Assembly (NCBI GenBank): GCA_002471345.1
Contig: DKPS01000181.1
Coordinates: forward strand, 5,515-69,514
Reading direction: 5' to 3'
DNA length: 64,000 bases
Source of the DNA: Saprospiraceae bacterium UBA7328
GTDB taxonomy: Bacteria > Bacteroidota > Bacteroidia > Chitinophagales > Saprospiraceae
Numbering within the stretch: position 1 is the first letter of the stretch; each line of letters opens with the position of its first letter. This document shows positions 44,715 through 54,499 of this stretch, piece after piece. The translations under genes were made by a program, and so were the position numbers. The notes below the pieces were generated by a model. It was not told where the DNA came from. It made no database searches and saw only the letters and a program-made list of their open reading frames with translations.

Positions 44715-44919
44715 TCACAGGATTACATATTAAGAAAAATATAATTCGGTTAAATTCCATAAAACGCTCAGAATATTTGTTTTTTTCAGCCTATCTTTGA
44801 TATACCGCAAATCAAACAAAACTGGGACTGGTAGGATTTCATCAGACGTGGTTACCTAATACCACAACGGGAAAGACTGCCTTTTTTTGGCGGAATTAAC
44901 TGTTATAGACAACTACTTT

Positions 44920-45939
44920 ATGTTTTTTAAAACTATTATCCAAGGGCGACTTGAGTTCAGCAATCAAAAGAGTTTTGACAAAGTCCTTAAGATGTATCAA
45001 TATAGGACAGAATCCTATTATAAAAATGATGTACTCTTAGAAGAAGAAGAGATTTTTAATAGAGATAGCTCTTCACTAGATGTTCCACGTTTTGTAGGAC
45101 AAGCTTCAGAAAAAAGTTGGAGAAATACAGTTAGTCTATTGGGATATTGCTCTCAGTTTGCCGTTGCGGGATCTATGAAGGCCTGGATGACAGATAATGG
45201 CACAATCATGCATTATGATGAAATAGAGCCTGAAAGTGATAAAGCTGCAGTGATCCAATTTAAAAAAGGCAAAAAATTTTCTGAAGAAAAGGGAAAAGAA
45301 ACTGAAGCAATTCAAGCATTAAGCAAGGCCATTGAAAAGCACCAAGGACATGCTAATGCATACGAAAAACGTGCTCGAGTATTACTTCAACTTAAAAATT
45401 ATGAAGAAGCTCTTGAGGATTATGGCAAATCAATCAACCTTGATGATAGTATTCCTGAAGCCTATTATGGTCGTGCAGAAATCTACATAAGAAAAGGAGA
45501 ATGGAAAAAGGCAATAAGTGATTTGGAGTTAGCCTTGAAGAAAGCAATCGCTTTACAACCAATGTATTGGACATGTAGAATGAAGAAGGCTGATTGTCAT
45601 ATTCGCTTGGGAGAATGGGAACAAGCCAGTTTTGACTTGAAATTTTTTACTAATAGACCTTTTAAAGAGGACAACCCTAACTATAAGAAAAAAGCTTATG
45701 GCTTTTTCCGATATGGTCAGATTCTTATTGAGGAAGAAAAATATGATGAGGCATATGTAGCATTCTGTAAAGGAATTGATCATGACCAAGGCACGAATCA
45801 TATAAGCATGGAAGAGATGTTTTATTATAGAGGATTCAGTAGAATGAAAATGGGAAAGAAAGGTTATATGAATGATATCAAAATGGCAGCAGCAGCTGGA
45901 GTTAAAGATGCTAAGTCATTTTTATCTGAATTAAAGTAA
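44920..45939 (+). CDS. TPR protein
   Basis: 339 residues from the ATG at 44920 (MFFKTIIQGRLEFSNQKSFDKVLKMY); an upstream TTG at 44887 is less likely. The N-terminal about 120 residues are a conserved Bacteroidota-type domain without known function, and TPR units follow from about 140 to 325 (SKAIEKHQGHANAYEKRARVL; ALEDYGKSINLDDSIPEAY; KKGYMNDIKMAAAAGVKD). No signal peptide is seen. Scaffold-type, unknown partner. Confidence 0.85.
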   Translation: MFFKTIIQGRLEFSNQKSFDKVLKMYQYRTESYYKNDVLLEEEEIFNRDSSSLDVPRFVGQASEKSWRNTVSLLGYCSQFAVAGSMKAWMTDNGTIMHYDEIEPESDKAAVIQFKKGKKFSEEKGKETEAIQALSKAIEKHQGHANAYEKRARVLLQLKNYEEALEDYGKSINLDDSIPEAYYGRAEIYIRKGEWKKAISDLELALKKAIALQPMYWTCRMKKADCHIRLGEWEQASFDLKFFTNRPFKEDNPNYKKKAYGFFRYGQILIEEEKYDEAYVAFCKGIDHDQGTNHISMEEMFYYRGFSRMKMGKKGYMNDIKMAAAAGVKDAKSFLSELK

Positions 45940-45958
45940 CAAACAATATAATTTTGCT

Positions 45959-45991
45959 GAGGGCTATTTTCGTTAGATTATAGCCCTTTTT
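45959..45991 (+). terminator. Intrinsic terminator
   Basis: Perfect 7-bp stem (45961-45967 with 45980-45986, GGGCTAT/ATAGCCC), followed by a run of T. Lies between the TPR gene and the PorE-like gene. Confidence 0.8.
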
Positions 45992-46001
45992 CATTGTTGT
46001 T

Positions 46002-47924
46002 ATGTATATAAAATTACTTTTAGTACTTCTTCTAAGTGGTATATTCTCTGACTTAAATGGCCAAAGTATAGAGTCTAGTTCATTTAATAAAAAAGACTTA
46101 TCAAAATTCGAGAATGCTCAAAAAGAACATAAGAACAAACAAGTCAACAAAGCACTTAAGGTTTACTGTAAATTATTAGACAAATATTCAGGGCACCCAG
46201 ATCTAGAATTATGGACAGGTCTCGCATATAAGGATATCGGAAAGAACAAGGAAGCTCTTAGGCATCTCAAATTTGCAACTGATAATGGAAAAAGCACAAA
46301 TGCACTTTTATATAGTACAATTGGAGAGCTTTGTAAAAAAGAAAAAAAATATGAAGAGGCCATAGAAAACTATGAAAAATATCTTTCTATCGCCGATTCT
46401 TCAAAAAGAGGTTACTTTCAAGTACAACATCTATATGAAGAGGCAAGATTTACAAACGCACAAATAAAAAACCCTGTCCTTTTTAACCCAATTTCAATTT
46501 CTAGCAATGTAAATACGTCGTCATCAGAGTATTTGCCACAATTCACAGCTGATCATGCCAAGATGTATTTCACAAGGAGACTAAATGGTCAAGAGGATAT
46601 CTTTTTTGTTGAAAAAACAGAAAATGGGTACGGTAAAGCCGAACCTTTTATTCTTATTAACACTGAGAATTTTGATGAAGGAGCCCATTCAATATCGGCC
46701 GATGGAAATACTTTCATTTTTACTCATCATGATGATAAATATGGAATGGGAGGACATGACTTATATATAACATCAAAAAATAATGGTGAATGGTCGCGGC
46801 CTAAAAATATGGGTAGAAAAGTAAATAGCGTTTTTTGGGATTCTCAACCATCCTTGTCTGGAGATGGAAATATTCTCTTTTTCTCAAGTACACGGGAAGG
46901 GGGTTATGGTGGAAAAGATATATGGTATTCTATCCTATCAAAAGAAGGGTTCTGGTCATCTCCCATAAATGCTGGAAATGTTGTCAATACTTCAACAGAT
47001 GAAAGTAGTCCATTTCTTCATACTGATATGAGAACATTGTATTTCAGATCAAATGGTCATATAGGAATGGGAAGTTTTGACCTTTTTGTAGCAAGACGAA
47101 AAAAAGGTGGTGGTTGGTCTGAAGTTAAAAATTTGGGCTATCCTATAAATACAGAAGGGCAAGAGGGAGCACTAAGTATTAGCCTAGATGGAACAAAAGG
47201 ATATTTCGCTACTGACTATGATGGTAAAGTACTGCAAGATCATCTTGACATCTATGAATTCGAATTGCCTATGGATATTCGTCCCGAACCCTGCACCTAT
47301 TTGAAAATACGAAGTATTGATGCTGGAACTAAGATTCCTGTTGGCAGTATTTTAGAGATTATTGATATATCAACAAACACTATCATTTCCTCTAAAAAAG
47401 TAGATTTTAATGGAGAAGTACTTATTCCTATTCCTTTAAGACAGAAAATGATGATAAATCTAACTGCAGAAGGATATATATTTTATTCTGACCATATCAT
47501 AATAGATTCTATTGCTCATGGTATGGCACCATTTGATAAGACCATTCACTTAACTAAGATTCCTGCCCCATCAACATTCGATGAAGGGAAATCATTTGTT
47601 CTAAAGAATGTATTTTTTGAATCAGGTACTGCAGAGCTTCAACAAATATCCTTGATGGAAATAAAGAAACTTGCTGATATTCTCATGAAAAATGAAAAAT
47701 TGAAATTGAAAATCATTGGACATACTGACAATGTAGGTGAAGACTATGACAATAAAGTACTTTCTGAAAAAAGAGCATCCTCGGTTAAAGAAGCACTAAT
47801 ATCTTTAGGCATACAACAAAATAGACTTGTCACAGAGGGTAAAGGAGAATCAGCACCCGTACAAGACAATTCCACAGAAGCAGGAAGAAATCAAAATAGA
47901 AGAACGGAATTCATATTATACTAG
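46002..47924 (+). CDS. PorE-like protein: TPR, propeller and OmpA domains
   Basis: A 640-residue exported protein with domains in the order known for PorE and other type IX secretion-associated proteins: signal peptide (1-20), TPR-like N-terminal helices (about 25-140), WD40/PD40-type beta-propeller blades (about 165-420; SGDGNILFFSSTREGGYGGKDIWYS blade pattern), a carboxypeptidase-like beta-sandwich (about 430-510) and an OmpA-type peptidoglycan-binding C-terminus (about 525-640; FFESGTAEL, GHTDNVG, RNQNRRTEFIL). PorE anchors T9SS to the outer membrane. This assignment rests on architecture only, and related PD40-OmpA proteins exist without T9SS links. It is 3 bp from rlmD. Confidence 0.78.
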   Translation: MYIKLLLVLLLSGIFSDLNGQSIESSSFNKKDLSKFENAQKEHKNKQVNKALKVYCKLLDKYSGHPDLELWTGLAYKDIGKNKEALRHLKFATDNGKSTNALLYSTIGELCKKEKKYEEAIENYEKYLSIADSSKRGYFQVQHLYEEARFTNAQIKNPVLFNPISISSNVNTSSSEYLPQFTADHAKMYFTRRLNGQEDIFFVEKTENGYGKAEPFILINTENFDEGAHSISADGNTFIFTHHDDKYGMGGHDLYITSKNNGEWSRPKNMGRKVNSVFWDSQPSLSGDGNILFFSSTREGGYGGKDIWYSILSKEGFWSSPINAGNVVNTSTDESSPFLHTDMRTLYFRSNGHIGMGSFDLFVARRKKGGGWSEVKNLGYPINTEGQEGALSISLDGTKGYFATDYDGKVLQDHLDIYEFELPMDIRPEPCTYLKIRSIDAGTKIPVGSILEIIDISTNTIISSKKVDFNGEVLIPIPLRQKMMINLTAEGYIFYSDHIIIDSIAHGMAPFDKTIHLTKIPAPSTFDEGKSFVLKNVFFESGTAELQQISLMEIKKLADILMKNEKLKLKIIGHTDNVGEDYDNKVLSEKRASSVKEALISLGIQQNRLVTEGKGESAPVQDNSTEAGRNQNRRTEFILY

Positions 47925-47927
47925 AAA

Positions 47928-49331
47928 ATGGGACGACGCAAAAAGACTTTAGAACAGGTAGAGGTAATCGATATAGCAGATAAAGGTCATTCAATAGGTA
48001 GAACACCAGAAGGTGAAATAATTCTAATCGATGGAGCCGTTCCCGGCGATAATGTAGATACTATAATTCTTAGAAAAAAGAAAGGTCTTAAGTTTGGAAA
48101 AGTACTTAAAATCAATACCTATTCGGACTATAGAACGAATCCGTTTTGTGACCATTTTGATCAATGCGGTGGATGTAAATGGCAGAATTTAAATTATAGT
48201 AAACAAGCTGAATTAAAAGAAAATGCCGTAAGGGCAGCTATGAGAAGAATAGCAGATGACGATGAAAATAAAGTAGAGCCAATACTCAAGGCAGAACAAA
48301 CTAGCTATTATCGAAACAAACTAGAATATGCCTTTTCGAATAAACGATGGCTTACTGAAGAAGAAATACAGAGTGATAAAACCATAGAAGCACGAAATGC
48401 AGTAGGGTTTCACAGAGCAGGAGCTTTTGACAAAGTAGTAGAAATTGAGAAATGTCACCTCCAAGAGAATCTTAGCAATGAAATCAGAAATCACCTCCGT
48501 TATTTAGCATTGGAAAAAAACTACTCTTTTTACGATATTAGAAATAATCATGGACTTCTTAGAAATCTAACCATCAGAAATACTACTACTAATCAATGGA
48601 TGGTCACAGTAGTATTTGGTGAAAAAAGTGAGGATATAGAAGACATTATGGCTAATCTCTCAGCAAGGTTTCAGAATGTTAAATCTTGGCATTATATAAT
48701 CAATGAAAAACAAAATGACAGCATTCATGATCAAGAGGCATTACATTATAGCGGTGAAAGAGGGATAATAGAAAACCTTGGGCATATCCAATGCCATATA
48801 GGGCCTAAATCATTTTTTCAAACAAACAGTACTCAAGCAGTTAATTTATATCAAACAGCATTAGAATACGCAGATCTAAAAAAAGAAGATGTGCTATATG
48901 ACCTCTATACAGGTACCGGAACAATAGCTCTATTTGCATCAAAAAGCTGCATGTCAGTAGTTGGTATAGAACAAATACAAGAAGCAATAGACGATGCGAA
49001 TAACAACAGTATACTCAATAACATATCCAATTGTCAATTCTTGGTAGGAGATGTAAAAGATACTTTATCCATAAATTTCAAATCCAGATATGGTTCTCCT
49101 GATGTCCTTATTACTGATCCTCCGAGGGCTGGAATGCATACCGATGTAATAAATACCTTATTAGATCTCGCCTCTCCCAAAATCGTATATATTAGCTGTA
49201 ACCCCTCTACACAAGCACGAGACATAAAACTTCTAAAAGAAAAATATGAATTAGTAAAGTGTAAACCAGTCGATATGTTTCCACAGACCAGTCATATAGA
49301 AAGTGTAGCCTTATTACATTTAAAACCCTAA
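47928..49331 (+). CDS. rlmD: 23S rRNA (uracil-5-)-methyltransferase, RlmD type
   Basis: SAM-dependent RNA methyltransferase of 467 residues that makes m5U in 23S rRNA. N-terminal TRAM domain (about 10-62), then an iron-sulfur cysteine group C74, C80 and C83 with a fourth cysteine at about 171, and the SAM-binding LYDLYTGTGTIALF segment (about 324-337). The catalytic nucleophile is C424 in ISCNPSTQARD. It resembles both RlmD and the RlmC/TrmA relatives; the four-cysteine site favours RlmD-type. Confidence 0.9.
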   Translation: MGRRKKTLEQVEVIDIADKGHSIGRTPEGEIILIDGAVPGDNVDTIILRKKKGLKFGKVLKINTYSDYRTNPFCDHFDQCGGCKWQNLNYSKQAELKENAVRAAMRRIADDDENKVEPILKAEQTSYYRNKLEYAFSNKRWLTEEEIQSDKTIEARNAVGFHRAGAFDKVVEIEKCHLQENLSNEIRNHLRYLALEKNYSFYDIRNNHGLLRNLTIRNTTTNQWMVTVVFGEKSEDIEDIMANLSARFQNVKSWHYIINEKQNDSIHDQEALHYSGERGIIENLGHIQCHIGPKSFFQTNSTQAVNLYQTALEYADLKKEDVLYDLYTGTGTIALFASKSCMSVVGIEQIQEAIDDANNNSILNNISNCQFLVGDVKDTLSINFKSRYGSPDVLITDPPRAGMHTDVINTLLDLASPKIVYISCNPSTQARDIKLLKEKYELVKCKPVDMFPQTSHIESVALLHLKP

Positions 49332-49340
49332 TTATTTTAT

Positions 49341-49700
49341 ATGCAAACTTCCAAATTCATACAATTAGAAACAGAACTAGATGCTTATAAACCAGTAATG
49401 GCTAAAGCTGCTGATCAAGTTATTGAAGAAGAGGTATCTAAATACCCAATAATGGTTGTATTTCAAGAGGACATAGAAATAGGGATCAATCTGGTCGACA
49501 GAAAAAAAATTGATGGTAATTGGTCTGTTAACCTTTCTACACTAGAAGAATTTGCAAGTAAGGGATTGATACAAAATCATAAGATCGATTCCTTTCGAAC
49601 TATATATAAAGACAAAAAAAAATTTATTTGTTTGTTTGTTTTGAGTGAATTAGGAGCGCAATTTGTATTTATATCTAAATCTAGAAAAGAGTTGCTCTAA
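49341..49700 (+). CDS. Hypothetical protein
   Basis: A 119-residue protein without signal peptide, membrane segments or a motif I recognise. It begins MQTSKFIQLETELDAYKPVM, has an alternation of beta-like strands (MVVFQEDIEIGINL, FICLFVLSELGAQFVFI), and looks like a small cytoplasmic alpha/beta fold. It lies between rlmD and rmlA with gaps of 9 and 23 bp, so is probably co-transcribed; similar small genes recur in Bacteroidota. Function unknown. Confidence 0.7.
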   Translation: MQTSKFIQLETELDAYKPVMAKAADQVIEEEVSKYPIMVVFQEDIEIGINLVDRKKIDGNWSVNLSTLEEFASKGLIQNHKIDSFRTIYKDKKKFICLFVLSELGAQFVFISKSRKELL

Positions 49701-49723
49701 TATATAAGTGAAAAAAGAAAGAA

Positions 49724-50587
49724 ATGAAAGGAATAATATTAGCTGGAGGTTTAGGGACTAGGCTATTCCCATTAACTATTGCTATGAGCAAACAACTCAT
49801 GCCTGTATATGACAAGCCAATGATCTATTATCCATTAGCAACTTTAATGAGTGCAGGGATAAGAGAAATATTGATAATCTCAACACCTCAGCATTTACCA
49901 CTATTTGAGGATTTATTGGGTGATGGAAAAGAGATAGGATGTGAATTTTCATACATAGCTCAGCACGAACCGAATGGTTTAGCTCAGGCCTTTGTTCTCG
50001 GTGCTGACTTTATTGGAAATGATTCTGTAGCTCTTATTCTTGGCGATAACATATTCTACGGCAGAGGCTTATCCGAAACGCTCCAAAGTTGTGTAGATCC
50101 TGATGGAGGTGTTGTCTTTGCATATCAAGTAAAAGACCCTGAACGATATGGTGTAGTTGAGTTTGATGAAGATAAAAATGCGCTGTCAATAGAAGAAAAA
50201 CCAGAAAAGCCAAAATCAAACTGGGCCGTTCCAGGAATATACTTTTATGACAATGAAGTTGTGAACATCGCTAAAAACCTAAAACCAAGTCCTAGAGGAG
50301 AATATGAGATTACTGATGTCAATAAAGAATATCTCAATAGAAAAAAATTAAGTGTTGGAATATTTGAACGCGGGATTGCCTGGTTAGATACTGGTACTCA
50401 TCAATCATTGATGCAAGCAGGACAATTCATTCAAGTTATTGAAGAAAGGCAAGGACTAAAAATTGGATGTATAGAAGAAATAGCATTTGATCAGGGCTTT
50501 ATCAATGAAAATGAACTTGAAAAATTAGGGAATAAATTTATTAAAAGCGGTTATGGTGAATATCTCCTGTCTTTGCTTGAAAGATAA
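49724..50587 (+). CDS. rmlA: Glucose-1-phosphate thymidylyltransferase
   Basis: Makes dTDP-glucose from glucose-1-phosphate and dTTP, the first step of dTDP-rhamnose synthesis. The 287-residue protein begins [18 protein letters not shown] with the nucleotide-binding GGxGTRL and K26-type [12 protein letters not shown] motif, and [21 protein letters not shown] and [14 protein letters not shown] follow. rmlB, C and D are not adjacent. Confidence 0.95.
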   Translation: MKGIILAGGLGTRLFPLTIAMSKQLMPVYDKPMIYYPLATLMSAGIREILIISTPQHLPLFEDLLGDGKEIGCEFSYIAQHEPNGLAQAFVLGADFIGNDSVALILGDNIFYGRGLSETLQSCVDPDGGVVFAYQVKDPERYGVVEFDEDKNALSIEEKPEKPKSNWAVPGIYFYDNEVVNIAKNLKPSPRGEYEITDVNKEYLNRKKLSVGIFERGIAWLDTGTHQSLMQAGQFIQVIEERQGLKIGCIEEIAFDQGFINENELEKLGNKFIKSGYGEYLLSLLER

Positions 50588-50602
50588 CAGTTCTTACCTT
50601 TC

Positions 50603-51712
50603 ATGATAGAATCAAAGCGACCTATTGAGTTTACTGATGATCAACAAAAACTGCTTGATTCTATAAGCCCAACTCGTATTATACTTCCTATCTTAATTGG
50701 TCTAGCAGTTATTGCATTCATAATAAAAGGTCAACTAGATTTCGATGAAATTCATTATATAAACTGGGATGTTCATGTTCTATTTTGGATAGGTGTAGCC
50801 ATAGTTGTTTACATTATTCGACATTTACTAATAGCATGGAGGCTAAGATTGTTATCAGAATATGAGTTTTCATGGAAGAAAAGTATAGAGCTTGTATTCA
50901 TCCTAGAATTTGCAAGTGCAGTTTCACCAACAAATTTTGGTGGTTCAGCTGTTGCCTTTTTCATGCTTATTCAGGAGACAATATCTGGTGCTAGAGCGAC
51001 TGCCATTGTAGTTTACACAATTGTAGCCGATACAATCATTTTTGTGATAACCATTCCTGTCTTAGCACTCTTAATTGGCATGAATGCTTTTCGACCAGAG
51101 CTTGACCTAACTAGCCATTTTGACGGCTTAGGAACCACTTTACTAATCGTGTGGGTAATAATGACCATCTATGGGTTGCTTTTTTTATATGGCTTGTTTA
51201 TAAAGCCCAAACACCTAAAGAGGCTACTAAATGTATTTGCGTCATGGAAAATTTTTGGTAAATCGAGAGAAAGGATTCGTAAAGCAGCAGCAGATATTGA
51301 GATTACTGCATTAAGTATTAGTGAAAAATCATGGTCCTTTCATGGACACGCCGCATGGATGACTTTCGCACAGTGGATTTGTCGTTTCTTTTCCATTACA
51401 GCCATTTTAATAGCATTTAGTCCCGAATTACAAGCAGATATCATGGATCACATCATACTATTGTCCCGAGGTGAAGCGCTATATGCTGTGACAGCGTATA
51501 GCCCAACACCAGGAGGAAGTGGTGTAGCAGAATTGATCTTTAGTCGTTTTTACAGTGATTATATAGATCAAAATGCGGCGTTACTTGGAGCAATTTTTTG
51601 GAGAGTGATTACCTACTATCCTTATCTATTCTTAGGAATAATCATTATTCCAAATTGGATAAGGACCCTTATTAATCGAAGAAGATTGTTAAAAACTTCT
51701 TCTCAAATGTAA
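50603..51712 (+). CDS. UPF0104/LPG-flippase-like membrane protein
   Basis: A 369-residue integral membrane protein of the lysylphosphatidylglycerol synthase TM/UPF0104 family, which includes the MprF flippase half. About seven to eight helices are visible (about 29-42, 58-76, 110-130, 132-158, 180-203, 247-268, 320-340). FLILEFASAVSPTNFGGSAVAFFML (split around the SPTNFGG core) and YSPTPGGSGVAELIF are the two family motifs. Likely a lipid flippase or transporter, substrate unknown. Confidence 0.85.
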   Translation: MIESKRPIEFTDDQQKLLDSISPTRIILPILIGLAVIAFIIKGQLDFDEIHYINWDVHVLFWIGVAIVVYIIRHLLIAWRLRLLSEYEFSWKKSIELVFILEFASAVSPTNFGGSAVAFFMLIQETISGARATAIVVYTIVADTIIFVITIPVLALLIGMNAFRPELDLTSHFDGLGTTLLIVWVIMTIYGLLFLYGLFIKPKHLKRLLNVFASWKIFGKSRERIRKAAADIEITALSISEKSWSFHGHAAWMTFAQWICRFFSITAILIAFSPELQADIMDHIILLSRGEALYAVTAYSPTPGGSGVAELIFSRFYSDYIDQNAALLGAIFWRVITYYPYLFLGIIIIPNWIRTLINRRRLLKTSSQM

Positions 51713-51717
51713 AATCG

Positions 51718-52242
51718 ATGAAAAAAATATTGTTAGCATTAGTAGTTATAGTCTTAGGTTTCTTAGCCTACAAATTTTTATTAGGAGGTATAGGATTAGA
51801 AGTGGGGAAAACAGCTCCTGATTTCGAAGCAACTTTACAAGATGGAAGCCCTGTTATGTTATCTGATTATCAAGGAGATTACGTATTACTCGACTTTTGG
51901 GGTTCATGGTGTGCACCATGCAGAAGAGAAAATCCATCTTTAGTCAAAATTTATAAAGAATTTGAAAATAGAAAATCAGTCAAAGGTGAAGGTTTTGAAA
52001 TAGTAAGTATTGCATTAGAGAAAATTCAAGGGCAAGCTGAAGGAGCAATTAAAAGGGACAATCTTTATTGGAAAAACCATATAATTTCAATAAGTAGAAT
52101 TGTGCTATTGTCACCTTTAGCTCAGAAATACAATGTGAGTTCTGTTCCTGCCAAGTTTCTAATAAATCCTGAAGGTAAAATTATGAGTGTTAATCCAACT
52201 ATCGTAGACTTAGAAAAAATACTGGAAAACCATCTCCAATAA
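51718..52242 (+). CDS. TlpA-type thioredoxin-fold protein
   Basis: A 174-residue protein with a membrane anchor or signal helix (about 4-20) and an extracytoplasmic thioredoxin fold. The redox site is C65-A-P-C68 in the WGSWCAPCRREN motif. The NVSSVPAKFLINPEGKI segment holds the cis-Pro. A periplasmic thiol-disulfide oxidoreductase, of the type that keeps cytochrome maturation or other exported cysteines reduced; partner not identifiable. Confidence 0.9.
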   Translation: MKKILLALVVIVLGFLAYKFLLGGIGLEVGKTAPDFEATLQDGSPVMLSDYQGDYVLLDFWGSWCAPCRRENPSLVKIYKEFENRKSVKGEGFEIVSIALEKIQGQAEGAIKRDNLYWKNHIISISRIVLLSPLAQKYNVSSVPAKFLINPEGKIMSVNPTIVDLEKILENHLQ

Positions 52243-52317
52243 CCTGTCATTTTGTCTCTTTTATCGATATGGCAGAAATATTGATGGTCAATCTGTGAAT
52301 AATCATTCAAATAAGCT

Positions 52318-52884
52318 ATGGATAGCAAAAAAGAGGCAGAAGAAATAAAAGACGTGCCGAAAGAAAAGGTACAGGAGGCATCAAAAAAGTCCCCTAAGAA
52401 ATCAAAGAGGTCATCTAAATCTGATAAAAAAGCAGAAAGATTATTAGAACTTGAAGCAGAATTAACTGAATCTAAGGACAAGCATCTTAGGCTCTATGCA
52501 GAATTTGAAAATTACAAAAGACGAACTGTAAAGGAACGCATCAATCTAATGAAGACAGCCGCTCAAGACACATTGTCATCAATGTTGCCGGTGTTGGACG
52601 ATTTTGACAGAGCTAAAAAAAGCGCTGATGATGAAAGCACTGATGAACAATTCTCTGAAGGTGTGACATTAGTCTATAATAAACTTAAAAGCACTTTGCA
52701 ATCAAAAGGGCTCAAGATAATGGAGACTACAGGAGAATCATTTAATCCTGAATTTCATGAAGCAATCACCGAAATTCCATCGCCTTCGGATGATATGAAG
52801 GGTAAAATCATTGATACTATAGAAAGTGGTTATCTACTCAATGATAAAATCATACGATACGCCAAAGTGGTGGTCGGCAAATAA
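52318..52884 (+). CDS. grpE: Nucleotide exchange factor GrpE
   Basis: 188-residue cochaperone that speeds ADP release from DnaK. A Lys/Glu/Ser-rich N-terminal tail, then the long coiled-coil ([20 protein letters not shown], about 40-110), then the C-terminal beta domain ([32 protein letters not shown]). 5 bp before dnaJ. dnaK is not linked here. Confidence 0.96.
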   Translation: MDSKKEAEEIKDVPKEKVQEASKKSPKKSKRSSKSDKKAERLLELEAELTESKDKHLRLYAEFENYKRRTVKERINLMKTAAQDTLSSMLPVLDDFDRAKKSADDESTDEQFSEGVTLVYNKLKSTLQSKGLKIMETTGESFNPEFHEAITEIPSPSDDMKGKIIDTIESGYLLNDKIIRYAKVVVGK

Positions 52885-52889
52885 CAACA

Positions 52890-54035
52890 ATGGCAAAAAG
52901 AGATTATTACGAAATACTCGGAGTCACTAAAGGTGTGAGTCCTGATGAGATTAAAAAAGCATATAGAAAGATTGCATTAAAATATCATCCTGATAGAAAC
53001 CCAGATAATAAAGAAGCTGAAGAGAAGTTTAAGGAAGCTGCCGAAGCCTATGAGGTTTTAAGTGACGATGACAAAAAGGCAAGATATGATCGTTATGGCC
53101 ATGCTGGAGTAAATCAGGGAGCCGGTGGTGGATTTACGAACATGGAAGATATCTTCGAACAATTTGGAGATATTTTTGGTGGTTCTGGTAGCCCATTCGA
53201 AAGCTTTTTTGGAGGTGGTAGTAGGAGAAGTGGAAGTTCTGGCCAAAGAGGATCTAACTTGAGAATAAAAGTGTCCCTTACTTTAGAAGAGATTGCAAAA
53301 GGAGTTACTAAGAAAATAAAAGTAAAAAAACAAAAAGCCTGTACCACATGTAATGGAAGCGGTGCCAAAGACTCAAGTTCGATTAAAACTTGTGCTACTT
53401 GTAGTGGCGGTGGATATGTTCGCCAAGTAAGGTCCACATTTATGGGACAAATGCAAACGACCACAGCATGCCCTGCATGTAGTGGAGCAGGAAAAACAGT
53501 CACTGCTAAGTGTGGCTCATGCAGAGGAGAAGGAAGAGAATATGCAGAAGAATTAGTAGATATAGAGATCCCAGCAGGAGTAGCCGAGGGTATGCAACTA
53601 TCCATGAGAGGTAAAGGTAACGCAGGAAAATCTGGGGGCTCAGCAGGAGATCTGCTTATTGTTATTGAAGAAAAAGAAGATGATAGATTTATAAGAGATG
53701 GAAATAATATCATCTACGATCTATTTATGAATTTTGCCGATGCTGCTTTAGGCACATCTGTAGAAGTGCCTACTCTTTCAGGTACGGTTAAAATAAAAGT
53801 ACCTGCTGGAACACAAGCAGGGAAAATATTTAGATTGAAAAATAAAGGATTACCTGAAGTACAGGCCTATCGCACAGGTGATCAACTGATCAATATCAAT
53901 ATTTGGACTCCTAAAGAACTCAATTCAGAAGAGAGGGCCCTCCTAGAAAAACTCAAGGACATGCCAAATTTCAAACCCAATCCTGGAAAATTTGAAAAGG
54001 GATTTTTTGAGCGGATGAAAGATATGTTTGAATAA
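52890..54035 (+). CDS. dnaJ: Chaperone protein DnaJ
   Basis: 381-residue type I DnaJ. J domain with HPD at 33-35, a Gly/Phe-rich region at about 75-120 and four CxxCxGxG zinc motifs at about 147-220 ([32 protein letters not shown]), then the C-terminal substrate-binding domain. It hands clients to DnaK. The last base of its stop codon TAA is also the first base of the next gene's ATG. Confidence 0.98.
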   Translation: MAKRDYYEILGVTKGVSPDEIKKAYRKIALKYHPDRNPDNKEAEEKFKEAAEAYEVLSDDDKKARYDRYGHAGVNQGAGGGFTNMEDIFEQFGDIFGGSGSPFESFFGGGSRRSGSSGQRGSNLRIKVSLTLEEIAKGVTKKIKVKKQKACTTCNGSGAKDSSSIKTCATCSGGGYVRQVRSTFMGQMQTTTACPACSGAGKTVTAKCGSCRGEGREYAEELVDIEIPAGVAEGMQLSMRGKGNAGKSGGSAGDLLIVIEEKEDDRFIRDGNNIIYDLFMNFADAALGTSVEVPTLSGTVKIKVPAGTQAGKIFRLKNKGLPEVQAYRTGDQLININIWTPKELNSEERALLEKLKDMPNFKPNPGKFEKGFFERMKDMFE

Positions 54036-54490
54036 TGCGACATGGTATTCTTATCATATTTGTCTTTCAAATTTTATTTTCCTGCACCCCTGAAACGATC
54101 ATAGATTCTAAGAATCTTTATTTTAAAGAAGGTTGGAATTTTACAAACTCTTTAGTCGCTGAATTCAACGATTTAAATGAAAGTCATAATTCTATAAATG
54201 TTTTATTGAAATTAAAATATTTACATGATTTTCCTTATGAAAATATTTACCTCAGAACGACTATCATTTCTCAGAATGATACTATAGTCAAAGAAGTAAA
54301 ATCCTTTGAGTTGCAAAATGAAGTAGGGCAATGGATAGGTAAGAAAGTTGGAAATGGTTACTCTATAAAATATCCACTAATCAATAGTTCTAAAACTTCT
54401 AATTTGAGAATTGAAGTAGAACAATATAGTAGAGATCAAATTTTAATGGGGATTGAGTCTGCAGAAATTATCATTGAACAATCGGAATAG
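54035..54490 (+). CDS. GldH-like gliding-motility lipoprotein
   Basis: A 151-residue lipoprotein: signal ending in LFSC (C17), then a beta-rich domain with KLKYLHDFPYENIYLRTTI and QNEVGQWIGKKVGNGYSIKYPL. This pattern matches GldH, a lipoprotein needed for gliding in flavobacteria and, with the Gld machinery, linked to T9SS in some. The gene overlaps dnaJ by one base. Identification rests on length, lipobox and motif impression, so moderately sure. Confidence 0.78.
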   Translation: MRHGILIIFVFQILFSCTPETIIDSKNLYFKEGWNFTNSLVAEFNDLNESHNSINVLLKLKYLHDFPYENIYLRTTIISQNDTIVKEVKSFELQNEVGQWIGKKVGNGYSIKYPLINSSKTSNLRIEVEQYSRDQILMGIESAEIIIEQSE

Positions 54491-54499
54491 AATGTGAGC

